Positions 56,246 through 64,000 of a stretch of DNA of 64,000 nt are shown in pieces. This DNA comes from an uncultured Alphaproteobacteria bacterium. Its GTDB lineage: Bacteria > Pseudomonadota > Alphaproteobacteria > Geminicoccales > Geminicoccaceae. The stretch's first letter is position 1; each line of letters opens with the position of its first letter. A program made the translations under genes and the position numbers. The stretch is from positions 62,001 through 126,000 of the forward strand of contig CALKJU010000054.1 in NCBI GenBank assembly GCA_937995535.1, in the 5' to 3' direction. The notes under the pieces are model-generated. The model saw only the letters and a list, made by a program, of their open reading frames with translations. It did not search any database and had not been told where the DNA came from.

Positions 56246-58765
56246 ATGACCAAACGGATGCTGATCGACGCCACCCACCCCGAAGAGACCCGGGTGGTCG
56301 TCCTGGACGAGCAGCAGCTCGTGGATTTCGATTTCGAAAGCTCGACCAAGAAGCAGATCAAGGGTAACATCTATCTGGCCAAGGTGACGCGCGTCGAGCC
56401 GTCGCTGCAGGCCGCGTTCGTCGAATATGGCGGCAACCGCCACGGGTTCCTCGCCTTCAGCGAGATCCATCCGGACTATTACCAGATCCCCCAGGCCGAC
56501 CGCGAGTATTTGGCACAGCTCGAGAACGAGGCACAGGCGAAGGCGGTCGTCGACCAGGACCGCGAGGACGCCGCCGCGGCGGCGTCGACGAGCCCGGGAG
56601 GCGAGGGCGGTGAGACCGAGCGGCCGGTCGAGGTCTCGACCGATGCCGAGGAGGAGACCGCCGACATGGTCGACGAGGCGGCCCGCCGGCGGGCTCGCCT
56701 GCTGCGCAGCTACAAGATCCAGGAGGTCATCAAGCGCCGGCAGATCATGCTGGTGCAGGTGGTCAAGGAGGAGCGCGGGACCAAGGGGGCGGCGCTGACC
56801 ACCTACCTGTCGCTCGCTGGGCGCTATTGCGTGCTGATGCCGAACACGCCGCGTGGCGGTGGGATCAGCCGCAAGATCGCGAGCGTCAGCGACCGCCGCC
56901 GGCTCAAGGACATCGCCGCCGAGCTCGAGGTGCCGCCGGGGATGGGCCTGATCATCCGCACCGCCGGCCAGGAGCGGACCAAGGCGGAGATCCGCCGCGA
57001 CTACGAGTACCTGCTGCGCCTGTGGAACGAGATCCGCGAGAACACGCTCAAGAGCATCGCGCCGACGCTGATCTACGAGGAGGGTGACCTCGTCAAGCGG
57101 GCGATGCGCGACATCTACACCCGCGACATCGAGGAAGTCCTGGTCGAGGGCGAGGAGGGCTACAAGTCGGCCAAGCGGCTGATGACGATGCTGATGCCGA
57201 GCAAGGCGCGCATCGTCAAGCTGTACAAGGACGACCTGCCGCTGTTCTTCCGCTACCAGGTCGAGGATCAGCTCGACGCGATGTACAGCCCGGTCGTGCA
57301 TCTGCCCTCGGGCGGCTCGATCGTGCTGCACACCACGGAGGCGCTGACCGCGATCGACGTCAACTCCGGGCGCTCGACCCGCGAGCGGCACATCGACGAG
57401 ACGGCGGTCAAGACCAACCTTGAGGCGGCGGACGAGATCGCCCGCCAGCTCCGCCTGCGCGACGTCGCCGGCCTCGTCGTGATCGACTTCATCGACATGA
57501 GCGAGCAGCGCCACCAGCGCGCGGTCGAGCGCCGCCTGCGCGAGGCGTTGAAAAACGATCGGGCGCGCCTGCAGATCGGCAAGATCAGCATGTTCGGGCT
57601 GCTCGAACTGTCCCGGCAGCGGCTCCGTCCGAGCCTGCTCGAGCTGTCGAGCCAGACCTGCCCGACCTGCCATGGGCTGGGCGTGATCCGCTCGACCGAG
57701 TCGAGCGCGCTGCACGCCCTGCGGCGGATCCAGGAGGAGGGCATCCGCGGCGAGGCGGCGCGGCTGAGCCTGCGCGTGCCGCCCGACGTCGCGCTCTACG
57801 TGCTCAACAACAAGCGCGACGCCCTGATCCGGCTCGAGCAGCGTTACGCGATGAGCGTCTACGTCGATGCCGACAGCACCCTGACCGCACCGGCGATGCA
57901 TCTCGAGGTGCTGGAGCGGCGCGAGGTCGCGGAGCCCGAGCCGGCGGCAGGCGACGAAGGCCCCGAGCGCGCGGAACGCGGGCCGCGGGGCGAACGGCCG
58001 GTCCGTGCTGAGCGCGTCGAAGCCGGCAGCGGCGAGCCGGCAGCCGAGCGCAGCGGCGAGGCACGTGGCGGCGCGGCTGCGGAGAACGGAGACGAGGCGA
58101 GCCGGCGAAGGCGTCGGCGGCGGCGTCGCCGGCGGCGCGGCGGCGAGGCGGGTCTGGCCGTGCCGGGCGCGGAGTTGACCGCCGCCGGTGCGACGCCCGA
58201 GGGCGACGACGTCGAGGGGCTGACGGAGGCGACGGACGAGGAGCCTGCCGAGGAGGGCGAGGTTGCCGCGGCCGTCGAGCCGATCGTCGAGCCGCCAGCC
58301 GCGATCCCGAGCGAGGAGCAGGGCGAGGCGGTGCCGGTGCGCGCGCGCCGCCGGCGCCGTCCGCGGGCGGTGGCGGTCGTGGAGGAGCCGCCGTCGGTCG
58401 CGGTCGACGGGGTGACGGCCGAGGACGGCACCGGCGACGCTGTGACCGCGCCGCACATCCCGGAGATCGTCGCCCAGATGCCGCAGCTCGGTCTCCCAGA
58501 ACCGGAGCCAGAACGAGCACTGGAGCCGGAGCCAGAACGAGCACTGGAGCCGGAGCCAGAACGAGCACTGGAGCCGCTGTCGGAGCCCGCACTCGAACCT
58601 GAAGGCGCGGCGGGCCCATCGCCGGACACGCCGATCGTGGCGACGGTCGGCGGCGATGCCGTCCTGCCCGAGCCACGCGAGCCGGAGATGGCCGAGGCGG
58701 CGGAGCCGGACGCGCCGAAGGCGCCGCCCCGCCAGGGGTGGTGGAGTCGATTCCGCAGTCGCTGA
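56246..58765 (+). CDS. rne: Ribonuclease E
   Basis: 839 residues from the ATG at 56246 (MTKRMLIDATHPEETRVVVLDEQQLVDFDFE). An S1 domain (GNIYLAKVTRVEPSLQAAFVEYGGNRHGFL) is split by an acidic insertion (about residues 100-145), as in alphaproteobacterial RNase E. Then come the RNase H-like and DNase I-like regions with catalytic Asp in TAIDVNSGRST and VVIDFIDM, and the zinc-link CPTCHGLG. The C-terminal 250 residues are disordered, with Arg-rich RRRRRRRRRRRG-type and acidic stretches, likely the scaffold for degradosome partners and RNA. It processes rRNA and tRNA and decays mRNA. Three exact tandem 24-base repeats lie near the C-terminus. Confidence 0.96.
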   Translation: MTKRMLIDATHPEETRVVVLDEQQLVDFDFESSTKKQIKGNIYLAKVTRVEPSLQAAFVEYGGNRHGFLAFSEIHPDYYQIPQADREYLAQLENEAQAKAVVDQDREDAAAAASTSPGGEGGETERPVEVSTDAEEETADMVDEAARRRARLLRSYKIQEVIKRRQIMLVQVVKEERGTKGAALTTYLSLAGRYCVLMPNTPRGGGISRKIASVSDRRRLKDIAAELEVPPGMGLIIRTAGQERTKAEIRRDYEYLLRLWNEIRENTLKSIAPTLIYEEGDLVKRAMRDIYTRDIEEVLVEGEEGYKSAKRLMTMLMPSKARIVKLYKDDLPLFFRYQVEDQLDAMYSPVVHLPSGGSIVLHTTEALTAIDVNSGRSTRERHIDETAVKTNLEAADEIARQLRLRDVAGLVVIDFIDMSEQRHQRAVERRLREALKNDRARLQIGKISMFGLLELSRQRLRPSLLELSSQTCPTCHGLGVIRSTESSALHALRRIQEEGIRGEAARLSLRVPPDVALYVLNNKRDALIRLEQRYAMSVYVDADSTLTAPAMHLEVLERREVAEPEPAAGDEGPERAERGPRGERPVRAERVEAGSGEPAAERSGEARGGAAAENGDEASRRRRRRRRRRRRGGEAGLAVPGAELTAAGATPEGDDVEGLTEATDEEPAEEGEVAAAVEPIVEPPAAIPSEEQGEAVPVRARRRRRPRAVAVVEEPPSVAVDGVTAEDGTGDAVTAPHIPEIVAQMPQLGLPEPEPERALEPEPERALEPEPERALEPLSEPALEPEGAAGPSPDTPIVATVGGDAVLPEPREPEMAEAAEPDAPKAPPRQGWWSRFRSR
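58502..58573 (+). repeat. Three exact 24-base tandem repeats within rne
   Basis: The unit at 58502-58525 is repeated without change at 58526-58549 and 58550-58573. In frame it codes for an 8-residue unit, Glu-Pro-Glu-Arg-Ala-Leu-Glu-Pro, in the disordered C-terminal region. Identity at all third positions indicates recent expansion, probably by replication slippage, and copy number may vary among strains. Confidence 0.95.
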
Positions 58766-58865
58766 CAGCACGGTTCGTGCTATCGGTGATCGATCTGCCC
58801 GCTGTGGCACGCGGCCTGTCGCGTCGCCACATGCGGTGCGAAGACGACGATCGTGGAGAGGTTCC

Positions 58866-60209
58866 GTGCGCGACCTGATGGTCCGCGCCCTGGCGATTGT
58901 CCTGGCCGTGCTGCTCGCGGCGTTGCCGGCGACGGCGGCGACGGTGATTCGTGACGCGGAGATCGAGGACACGATCCGCAAGTTGGCCGATCCGGTGTTC
59001 GCCAGTGCCGGGCTCGATGCCGAGTCGATCGACGTCTATCTGCTCAACGACCCGGTGCTGAACGCGTTCGTCGCCGGTGGGCAGAATCTGTTCATCAATA
59101 CGGGTCTGATCGCCCGCACGGAGCGGCCCGAGGAACTCCGCGGGGTGATCGCGCACGAGACCGGACACATCGCCGGTGGGCACCTTGCGCGCCGCCTCGA
59201 CGAGGCGCGCAATGCCCACTCCAAGGCACTGATCGGCGCGGCGCTGGGCCTGCTCGCCGCGCTGGCCGGCGCGCCCGAGGCGGCGACCGCCGGCTTCGCG
59301 CTCGGCGCCACGGTCGCGCAGCGGAGCTTCCTGGCCTTCAGCCGGACCCAGGAGCAGGCCGCCGACCAGGCGGCCGTGACCTATCTCGCGCGGCTCCAGG
59401 AATCGCCGGAGGGCCTGCGCGACTTCTTTGTCACCCTGGAGACGCAGAACCTGCGGATCTCGGGCGGTGGCGGCAGTGTCTATCTGCGCACCCATCCGCT
59501 CACCGAGGACCGCCGCCGGTTCCTCGACGACCAGGTCGAACGCTCGCCCTATCGCGGCCAGGGTCTGCCGCCCGAGCTGGTCCGGGCGCATGGGCGGATG
59601 GTGGCGAAGCTCGAAGGCTTTCTCGACAAGCCGGACGCCGTGCTGCGAAAGCGTACCGGAACCAGCATCGAGGACCGCTACGCCCGCGCGATCGCGTTCT
59701 ACCGGGTGCCCGATCTCGGCGCCGCGCTGACCGAGATCGACGCCCTGATCGCGCTCGAGCCGGCCAACCCCTACTTCCACGAGCTCAAGGGACAGATGCT
59801 GTTCGAGAACGGCCGGGTCGCCGAGGCCGAGCAGCCCTACCGCGCGGCGCTGCGGGCGCGGCCCGATTCGGCACTCCTGCGCCTCGGCCTCGCCCGCACC
59901 CTGCTCGAGCAGGGCGGCACCGAGCGCGCCCAGGAGGCGGTCGCGCTGCTGCGCGAGGCGACCCGACTCGAGCCGCGCACGCCGAGCATGTGGCGGTTCC
60001 TCGGCGTCGCCTACGGCACGGTCGGCATGGAGGGTGAGGCGTCGCTGGCGCTGGCCGAGCAGGCGATCCTCACCGGCGACAAGGACAACGCCCAATACCA
60101 CGTGCGTCGCGCGCAGAGCATGATCCGTCCCGGTGACGCCGAGTGGGTCCGCCTTCAGGACCAGCTCCGCGCGGTCAGCGAGATGCCCAATCCACGCCGG
60201 CGCAGTTGA
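58866..60209 (+). CDS. M48 family metalloprotease with TPR-like C-terminal region (BepA-like)
   Basis: 447 residues from a GTG with GAGAGG five bases upstream; an ATG four codons later is an alternative. A signal peptide (ALAIVLAVLLAALPATAATV) precedes the M48 domain with zinc motif HETGH (residues 97-101) and a second ligand region FSRTQEQAADQAAV. From about residue 275 the sequence is helical tetratricopeptide-like (PYFHELKGQMLFENGRVAEAEQPYRAALRARPDSALLRLGLARTLLEQ). This matches BepA/YfgC-type periplasmic proteases that check outer-membrane protein assembly. It is followed by a DsbA-type gene that could act on the same clients. Confidence 0.92.
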   Translation: MRDLMVRALAIVLAVLLAALPATAATVIRDAEIEDTIRKLADPVFASAGLDAESIDVYLLNDPVLNAFVAGGQNLFINTGLIARTERPEELRGVIAHETGHIAGGHLARRLDEARNAHSKALIGAALGLLAALAGAPEAATAGFALGATVAQRSFLAFSRTQEQAADQAAVTYLARLQESPEGLRDFFVTLETQNLRISGGGGSVYLRTHPLTEDRRRFLDDQVERSPYRGQGLPPELVRAHGRMVAKLEGFLDKPDAVLRKRTGTSIEDRYARAIAFYRVPDLGAALTEIDALIALEPANPYFHELKGQMLFENGRVAEAEQPYRAALRARPDSALLRLGLARTLLEQGGTERAQEAVALLREATRLEPRTPSMWRFLGVAYGTVGMEGEASLALAEQAILTGDKDNAQYHVRRAQSMIRPGDAEWVRLQDQLRAVSEMPNPRRRS

Positions 60210-60291
60210 TCGCGACAACCGTCGCCGCGATCGGGCTGGCGATGCCCGGGCGGATCGGCTAGCCAACCTCGGATGCACGCCCTGCTGAGAG

Positions 60292-61056
60292 ATGGACTGT
60301 CCGATGCTTCGTCCGCTGACCGTGCTCGCCCTGCTTGCGCCGGGCTTGCTCTCGACACCACCCGCGTGGGCCGAGGAGGCCGGTGCCCTACCGCGAGAGG
60401 AGATCGAGAAGATCGTCCGCGAGTATCTGCTGCGCGAGCCGGAGGTGATCTACGACGCGATCCAGGTCCTGCAGGAACGGCGCGAGGTCGCCGAGCGCGA
60501 GCGGCAGCGGTCGATGATCGTGGCGCGCGCGCCGGCGCTGTTCGACAATGAAGCCGACCCGGTCGCGGGCAATCCGGACGGCGACGTGACGTTGGTCGAG
60601 TTCTTCGACTACCGATGCGGGTACTGCCGAAGCATGGTGCCCGGATTGCGCGACCTCCTCGCGACCGACGGCAGGCTTCGCTTCGTTTTCAAGGAGCTGC
60701 CGGTGCTCGGGCCGGAGTCGGAGGTGGCGGCGCGGGCCGCCCTGGCCGCCGCGCTGCAGGACAGCGAGAAGTACACCAAGCTGCATTTCGCGCTGATGGG
60801 CTCGAAGGACCTTTCGCTCGATGCGGTCAAGGCGCTGGCCGGTCAGGCCGGACTCGATGTGCCCCGGCTGCTCGACGACATGGCCGGCGACGCGGTGAAG
60901 CGCACTCTCGCCGCCAATCACGCTCTGGCCCAGGAACTGGGGATCAACGGCACGCCGAGCTTCGTGATCGGCGACCGGCTGATCCCGGGCGCCGTCGACG
61001 TCGCGCAGCTCACGGCGCTGATCGAAGAGCAGCGGCGCGCGGCGTCGGGGGGCTGA
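60292..61056 (+). CDS. DsbA family protein (thiol:disulfide oxidoreductase)
   Basis: 254 residues; the ATG at 60292 or the one at 60304 could be used. A signal peptide ends near residue 27 (PAWAEEA). A helical segment (about 35-75, EEIEKIVREYLLREPEVIYDAIQVLQERREV) resembles the N-terminal trimerisation stalk of ScsC/BdbD-like proteins. The thioredoxin-fold domain follows, with CGYC (Cys109, Cys112) in VEFFDYRCGYCRSMVP and the cis-Pro loop GTPSFVIGD. It forms or shuffles disulfide bonds in periplasmic proteins. It is downstream of the M48 protease gene in the same direction. Confidence 0.92.
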   Translation: MDCPMLRPLTVLALLAPGLLSTPPAWAEEAGALPREEIEKIVREYLLREPEVIYDAIQVLQERREVAERERQRSMIVARAPALFDNEADPVAGNPDGDVTLVEFFDYRCGYCRSMVPGLRDLLATDGRLRFVFKELPVLGPESEVAARAALAAALQDSEKYTKLHFALMGSKDLSLDAVKALAGQAGLDVPRLLDDMAGDAVKRTLAANHALAQELGINGTPSFVIGDRLIPGAVDVAQLTALIEEQRRAASGG

Positions 61057-61174
61057 ATCCCGGCCTTGCGCCGGTCAGGCGCCGACCTACATCCAGATTG
61101 CGCTTCGTTTGCAGACGTTTAGCCCTGGGCGAACCAAGCCCAGGGACGGAGCATCGGCGAAAGGAGGGCAAGCG

Positions 61175-61540
61175 ATGAGGAACGTCACGGAGACCCTGTC
61201 GCATCGTTGGCAGGACGTGGTGAACCTGCTCGTCGGCGTCTGGCTGATCGCAGCTCCCTGGGTTCTGGGCTTCACCGGGGAGAGCATGGCGGCCTGGAAC
61301 GCCTGGATCCTCGGCGCGATTGTCGCCGTGGCCGCCGCCGCGGCGCTCCTCGCCTTCCACGAGTGGGAGGAGTGGGTCAGTGCGGTGGTTGGTCTGTGGC
61401 TGATCGTGTCGCCCTGGGTCCTGGGCTTCACGGCGCTGGCGGCGGCGACCTGGAACGCCGTCGTCGCGGGTGTCGTGATCGGCGGCCTGGCCGTCTGGGC
61501 GATCTACGACGCGCGGCGGCAACCCGCCACCGCCCGGTGA
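61175..61540 (+). CDS. SPW-repeat membrane protein
   Basis: 121 residues, ATG with AAGGAGG upstream. Four hydrophobic segments in two matching halves: WQDVVNLLVGVWLIAAPWVLGFTGESMAAWNAWILGAIV and WEEWVSAVVGLWLIVSPWVLGFTALAAATWNAVVAG. The (S/A)PWVLGF motif marks the SPW-repeat family of small integral membrane proteins of unknown function. It stands alone, with its own ribosome-binding site and a terminator directly after it. Confidence 0.87.
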   Translation: MRNVTETLSHRWQDVVNLLVGVWLIAAPWVLGFTGESMAAWNAWILGAIVAVAAAAALLAFHEWEEWVSAVVGLWLIVSPWVLGFTALAAATWNAVVAGVVIGGLAVWAIYDARRQPATAR

Positions 61541-61565
61541 GCCAGCCGGGGCGGTGACACCCGAT

Positions 61566-61590
61566 GGGGCGGCATCGGCCGCCCCTTTTT
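61566..61590 (+). terminator. Intrinsic terminator after the SPW-repeat gene
   Basis: GGGGCGGC (61566-61573) pairs with GCCGCCCC (61578-61585) around an ATCG loop, followed by TTTTT (61586-61590). Confidence 0.92.
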
Positions 61591-61632
61591 CGTTCGCACC
61601 ACCGGCCGCCGCGCCCGTGCTGACGGATGGAT

Positions 61633-62295
61633 CTAACGCTTGCGTGCGAGGAGCAGCCCGTCGCCGATGGGGAGCAGGCACATGCTGACCCGGGGATCGG
61701 CGTGCACCGCGGCGGTGAGATCGCGCAGGGTGCGGGTTTGCCGCGACTGGTCGGCAGCGTCGGCGACCGCGCCGTGCCAGAGCATGTTGTCGAGCGCCAC
61801 CAGCCCGCCTGGACGGAGCAGCGCGAGCGCCCGCTCGTAATAGGTCGGGTAGCCCTTCTTGTCAGCGTCGACGTAGGCGAGGTCGAAGCTTTGCGCGGCG
61901 CCCTCCGCGAGCAGCGCATCGAGGCTCGCGAGCGCTGGACCCTCGCGGAACACAATCCGCTCCTCGACCCCGGCCGCCCGCCACCATCGCCGGCCGATCT
62001 CGGCCCAGTCGCGATTGACGTCGAGCGTCGTCACCCGCCCGTCCGGTGGCAGCGCCAAGGCCATCGCCAGCGTGCCGTAACCGGTGAAGCAGCCGATCTC
62101 GAGCACGCGGCTCGCGCCGATCAGCTCGATCAGCAGGCCGAGCAGCTGGACCTGCTCGAGCGAGCTGCGCATCTGGCCGTCGGCCAGTCGGTCGGTCTCC
62201 AGCCGCAGCGCCCGCTGCGCCGGATGCTCGCGAACGCCGACCCGCGCGAGATAGGCGTGAAGCTGCTCGTCCAGCGTCAGCGAGCGGGGTGACAC
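61633..62295 (-). CDS. O-methyltransferase family 3
   Basis: About 220 residues from the GTG at 62293-62295 (VSPRSLTLDEQLHAYLARVGVREHP), four bases after the bcp stop; upstream extensions would overlap bcp. SAM-binding motifs are RVLEIGCFTGYGTLAMALALP, VTTLDVNRDWAEIGRRWW and the metal-site LAYVDADKKGYPTYYERAL with DNMLWHG. This matches caffeoyl-CoA/catechol-type cation-dependent O-methyltransferases. The substrate is not known. It is transcribed with bcp. Confidence 0.9.
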   Translation of the reverse strand: MSPRSLTLDEQLHAYLARVGVREHPAQRALRLETDRLADGQMRSSLEQVQLLGLLIELIGASRVLEIGCFTGYGTLAMALALPPDGRVTTLDVNRDWAEIGRRWWRAAGVEERIVFREGPALASLDALLAEGAAQSFDLAYVDADKKGYPTYYERALALLRPGGLVALDNMLWHGAVADAADQSRQTRTLRDLTAAVHADPRVSMCLLPIGDGLLLARKR

Positions 62296-62299
62296 GAGC

Positions 62300-62776
62300 T
62301 CAGGCTGCGGCGGCGACGGTCCGCGCGGCGGCCAGGACCTCCTCGACATGGCCCGGCACCTTCACCCCCCGCCACGCCTTGGCGATCCGGCCGTCCGCGC
62401 CGATCAGGAAGGTCGACCGGTCGATGCCCATGTATTTCTTGCCGTACATGCTCTTCTCGACCCACGCTCCGAACGCCTCGACGACACCCGAGCCTTCGTC
62501 CGAGCCGAGCGGGAAGCACAGGCCATGTTTCTTCGCGAACTTCTCGTGGCTCTGGACGCTGTCCTTCGACACGCCGATCACCTCGACGCCGAGCTTGCGG
62601 AACTCGTCGTAGTGCTGGGTGAAGCCGATCGCCTCCTTGGTGCAGCCAGGAGTATCGTCCTTGGGGTAGAAATAGATCACATAGGGCCGGCCCGTGAGCG
62701 CGGCCGAGCTGATCCGCTCGCCACCGGGGACGGCCAGATCGAAAGCCGGGACGGGATCGCCCTCGCTGACGGTCAT
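62300..62776 (-). CDS. bcp: Thiol peroxidase of the Bcp/PrxQ family
   Basis: 158 residues from the ATG at 62774-62776 (MTVSEGDPVPAFDLAVPGG). The peroxidatic Cys45 is in FYPKDDTPGCTKEAIGF, with the usual Thr three residues before it. The nearby Cys for a typical Bcp intramolecular disulfide (five residues later) is absent, so it may work as a 1-Cys form or use Cys in HGLCFPL. Later motifs include VIGVSKDS and RSTFLIGADG. It reduces hydroperoxides. It follows glnE by 22 bases. Confidence 0.93.
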   Translation of the reverse strand: MTVSEGDPVPAFDLAVPGGERISSAALTGRPYVIYFYPKDDTPGCTKEAIGFTQHYDEFRKLGVEVIGVSKDSVQSHEKFAKKHGLCFPLGSDEGSGVVEAFGAWVEKSMYGKKYMGIDRSTFLIGADGRIAKAWRGVKVPGHVEEVLAAARTVAAAA

Positions 62777-62798
62777 CGCGTTGCTCCTCCTGGTGTGA

Positions 62799-64000
62799 TC
62801 ATCCCGCCGCCGGCGGGCATAGGCGGTCGAAGATCTGGCGCACCGCCGCTTGGCTTTCAACGAGACGCCGCTCCAGCTCGACGAAGTCGGCCGCGGTCAC
62901 GGGGAGGGCGGGATCCTCGCGCGCCGCGCGGGCGAGCGCCGTGCGCAGGCCCTCGGGTGCCGCGGCCGGATTGAAGCGGTCGTCGAGCGACAGCCGTAAC
63001 ACGGCGAGCAGCGCGTGGTGCAGCTCGAGCGCCCCGCCCAGCGCCCGCGCCGCGGAGGCGTCGAGCAGCCCTAGCCGACCAGCGGCGGCAATGACCGCCG
63101 CTGTACCCGGCCGACGCAGCTCCGGATGCGCGTGGGCATGGGCGAGCTGCAGGTACTGGGCGCAGAACTCCTGCTCGACGAGGCCGCCGCGCGCATGCTT
63201 GAGGTTCCACGGGTCCTCGCTGCCATGCTCGCGGAAGATGCGGTCGCGCATGGCCCGCACCTCACGTGCGAGCAGCGCGTGGTCGCGCGGTTGGCGGATC
63301 GCCTTGTCGATCACGGCCGCCGTGCGGGCGGCGAGGATCTCGTCCCCGGCGATCACCCGCGCCCGGGTCAAGGCTTGCCGCTCCCAGGTCTGCGCCGTCT
63401 CCATCTGGTAGCGCGCGAAGCTCTCGATGCTGCAGGCGATCGGCCCGGCATTGCCCGACGGCCGCAGTCGCATGTCGATCTCGAACAGCTGCCCCTCGGC
63501 GGTCTTGGCCGAGATCGCAGCGATCAGACGTTGCGCGAGCCGCCCGTACCAGCTCGCCGCGGCGAGCGGGCGCGCCCCGATCGAGCGGGCCTCGGCATCG
63601 GCGTCATAGACGAACACGAGGTCGAGGTCGGAGCCGGTGGTCAGCTCGCGCGAGCCGAGCTTGCCCAGCCCGAGGACGACGAACCGGCCGCCGGGTACGG
63701 GCCCGTGCGCCTCGACCAGCGCTGCCGAGGCGCGCTCCAGCAGGGCGGCGATCACCACCTCGGCGATCGCGGTCAGCGTCGCGGCCTCGCGCTCGGCGCG
63801 GGTCATGCCGAGCAGGACCTGGAGGCCGGCCTGGAACTGGCGTCCGTGCGCCCAGCGCCGACAGATGTCGAGGACGTCCTGGAAGTCGCGCGCGTCGGGC
63901 AGCCGGCTCACCAGCTCGGCACGCAGCCGGTGGCCGACCGGCAGCGGCTCGAAGAAGTCCGGCGTCAGCATGGCATCGAACAGATCGACGTTGCCGCTCA
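62799..64000 (-). CDS. glnE: Glutamine-synthetase adenylyltransferase/deadenylase, C-terminal part
   Basis: The last 399 residues; the N-terminal half lies beyond the right edge. The second nucleotidyltransferase domain is present with FVVLGLGKLGSRELTTGSDLDLVFVYD (GSDLD metal ligands) and EIDMRLRPSGNAGPIA. The C-terminal helical bundle is typical (RDRIFREHGSEDPWNLKHARGGLVEQEFCAQYLQLAH). The enzyme adds or removes AMP on glutamine synthetase in response to PII proteins. It is followed by bcp, a frequent alphaproteobacterial pairing. Confidence 0.95.
   Translation of the reverse strand, partial: SGNVDLFDAMLTPDFFEPLPVGHRLRAELVSRLPDARDFQDVLDICRRWAHGRQFQAGLQVLLGMTRAEREAATLTAIAEVVIAALLERASAALVEAHGPVPGGRFVVLGLGKLGSRELTTGSDLDLVFVYDADAEARSIGARPLAAASWYGRLAQRLIAAISAKTAEGQLFEIDMRLRPSGNAGPIACSIESFARYQMETAQTWERQALTRARVIAGDEILAARTAAVIDKAIRQPRDHALLAREVRAMRDRIFREHGSEDPWNLKHARGGLVEQEFCAQYLQLAHAHAHPELRRPGTAAVIAAAGRLGLLDASAARALGGALELHHALLAVLRLSLDDRFNPAAAPEGLRTALARAAREDPALPVTAADFVELERRLVESQAAVRQIFDRLCPPAAG

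Noticed and set aside
55877-58981. A 1034-codon open frame on the - strand opposite rne
   Set aside because: It lacks recognisable domains, has the LQCSFWLR repeats as reverse images of the rne tandem repeats, and runs through the divergent promoter region.

Overview
This is a GC-rich (about 70% by eye) bacterial chromosome segment, most likely from an alphaproteobacterium of Rhodospirillales type. The evidence is the order rne / amidase / mrcA / prfB, a glnE-bcp pair, an invasion-associated locus B (IalB) protein, the alphaproteobacterial style of RNase E, and uniformly high GC at third codon positions, which opens long spurious frames opposite almost every gene. I see no prophage, insertion sequence, CRISPR array or integrase. 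The window is a mosaic of housekeeping genes and several transport and catabolic operons.

Layout. 1-4.7 kb: the start of a sugar-type solute-binding protein, then a divergent cobalamin-riboswitch operon (short leader ORF, DUF1636 metal-binding protein, peptide/nickel-type binding protein and two permeases, but no ATPase). 4.7-11.4 kb: uvrA, ssb, two exporters (MFS, EamA), zapA and a coiled-coil partner. 11.5-17.1 kb: an aminotransferase followed by branched-chain-amino-acid-type ABC genes (livG, livF, livH, livM) with a patatin-like lipase in the middle. 17-20.4 kb: a polytopic membrane protein, a cyclic-nucleotide/FHA fusion protein, tRNA-Gly(CCC), tRNA-Lys(CTT) and an OmpR-type regulator. 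20.5-26.2 kb: a 1899-residue hybrid histidine kinase with ten PAS domains.

26.2-37.3 kb is one co-directional purine operon reading leftwards: uraH, xdhA, xdhB, xdhC, a BMP-type ABC importer (ATPase, two permeases, binding protein) and guanine deaminase. The logic is nucleobase import, deamination of guanine to xanthine, oxidation of xanthine to urate, and processing of hydroxyisourate. Uricase and the later steps are not in the window. A palindrome sits just upstream of uraH. Between this operon and a cupin/SDR pair (37.9-39.0 kb) lies a 588-base gene-free stretch with a dense series of RNA-like hairpins that I could not assign.

39-51 kb: an unknown protein, an IalB protein, a second SDR, an NtrC-type regulator with its kinase, two tandem TrkH potassium-uptake proteins, an RTX-repeat protein, a degenerate SNase-like protein, glyA and a cold-shock gene with a clear terminator. 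51.2-64 kb: prfB with an intact programmed +1 frameshift site, mrcA, an amidase, rne, an M48 protease with TPR-like tail, a DsbA-type oxidoreductase, an SPW-repeat membrane protein, an O-methyltransferase, bcp and the 3' part of glnE.

The least explained items are the B12-riboswitch importer with its leader ORF, the structured intergenic RNA-like region near 37.5-37.8 kb, and the ten-PAS kinase. All functions are assigned by reading the sequence; no database search was run.
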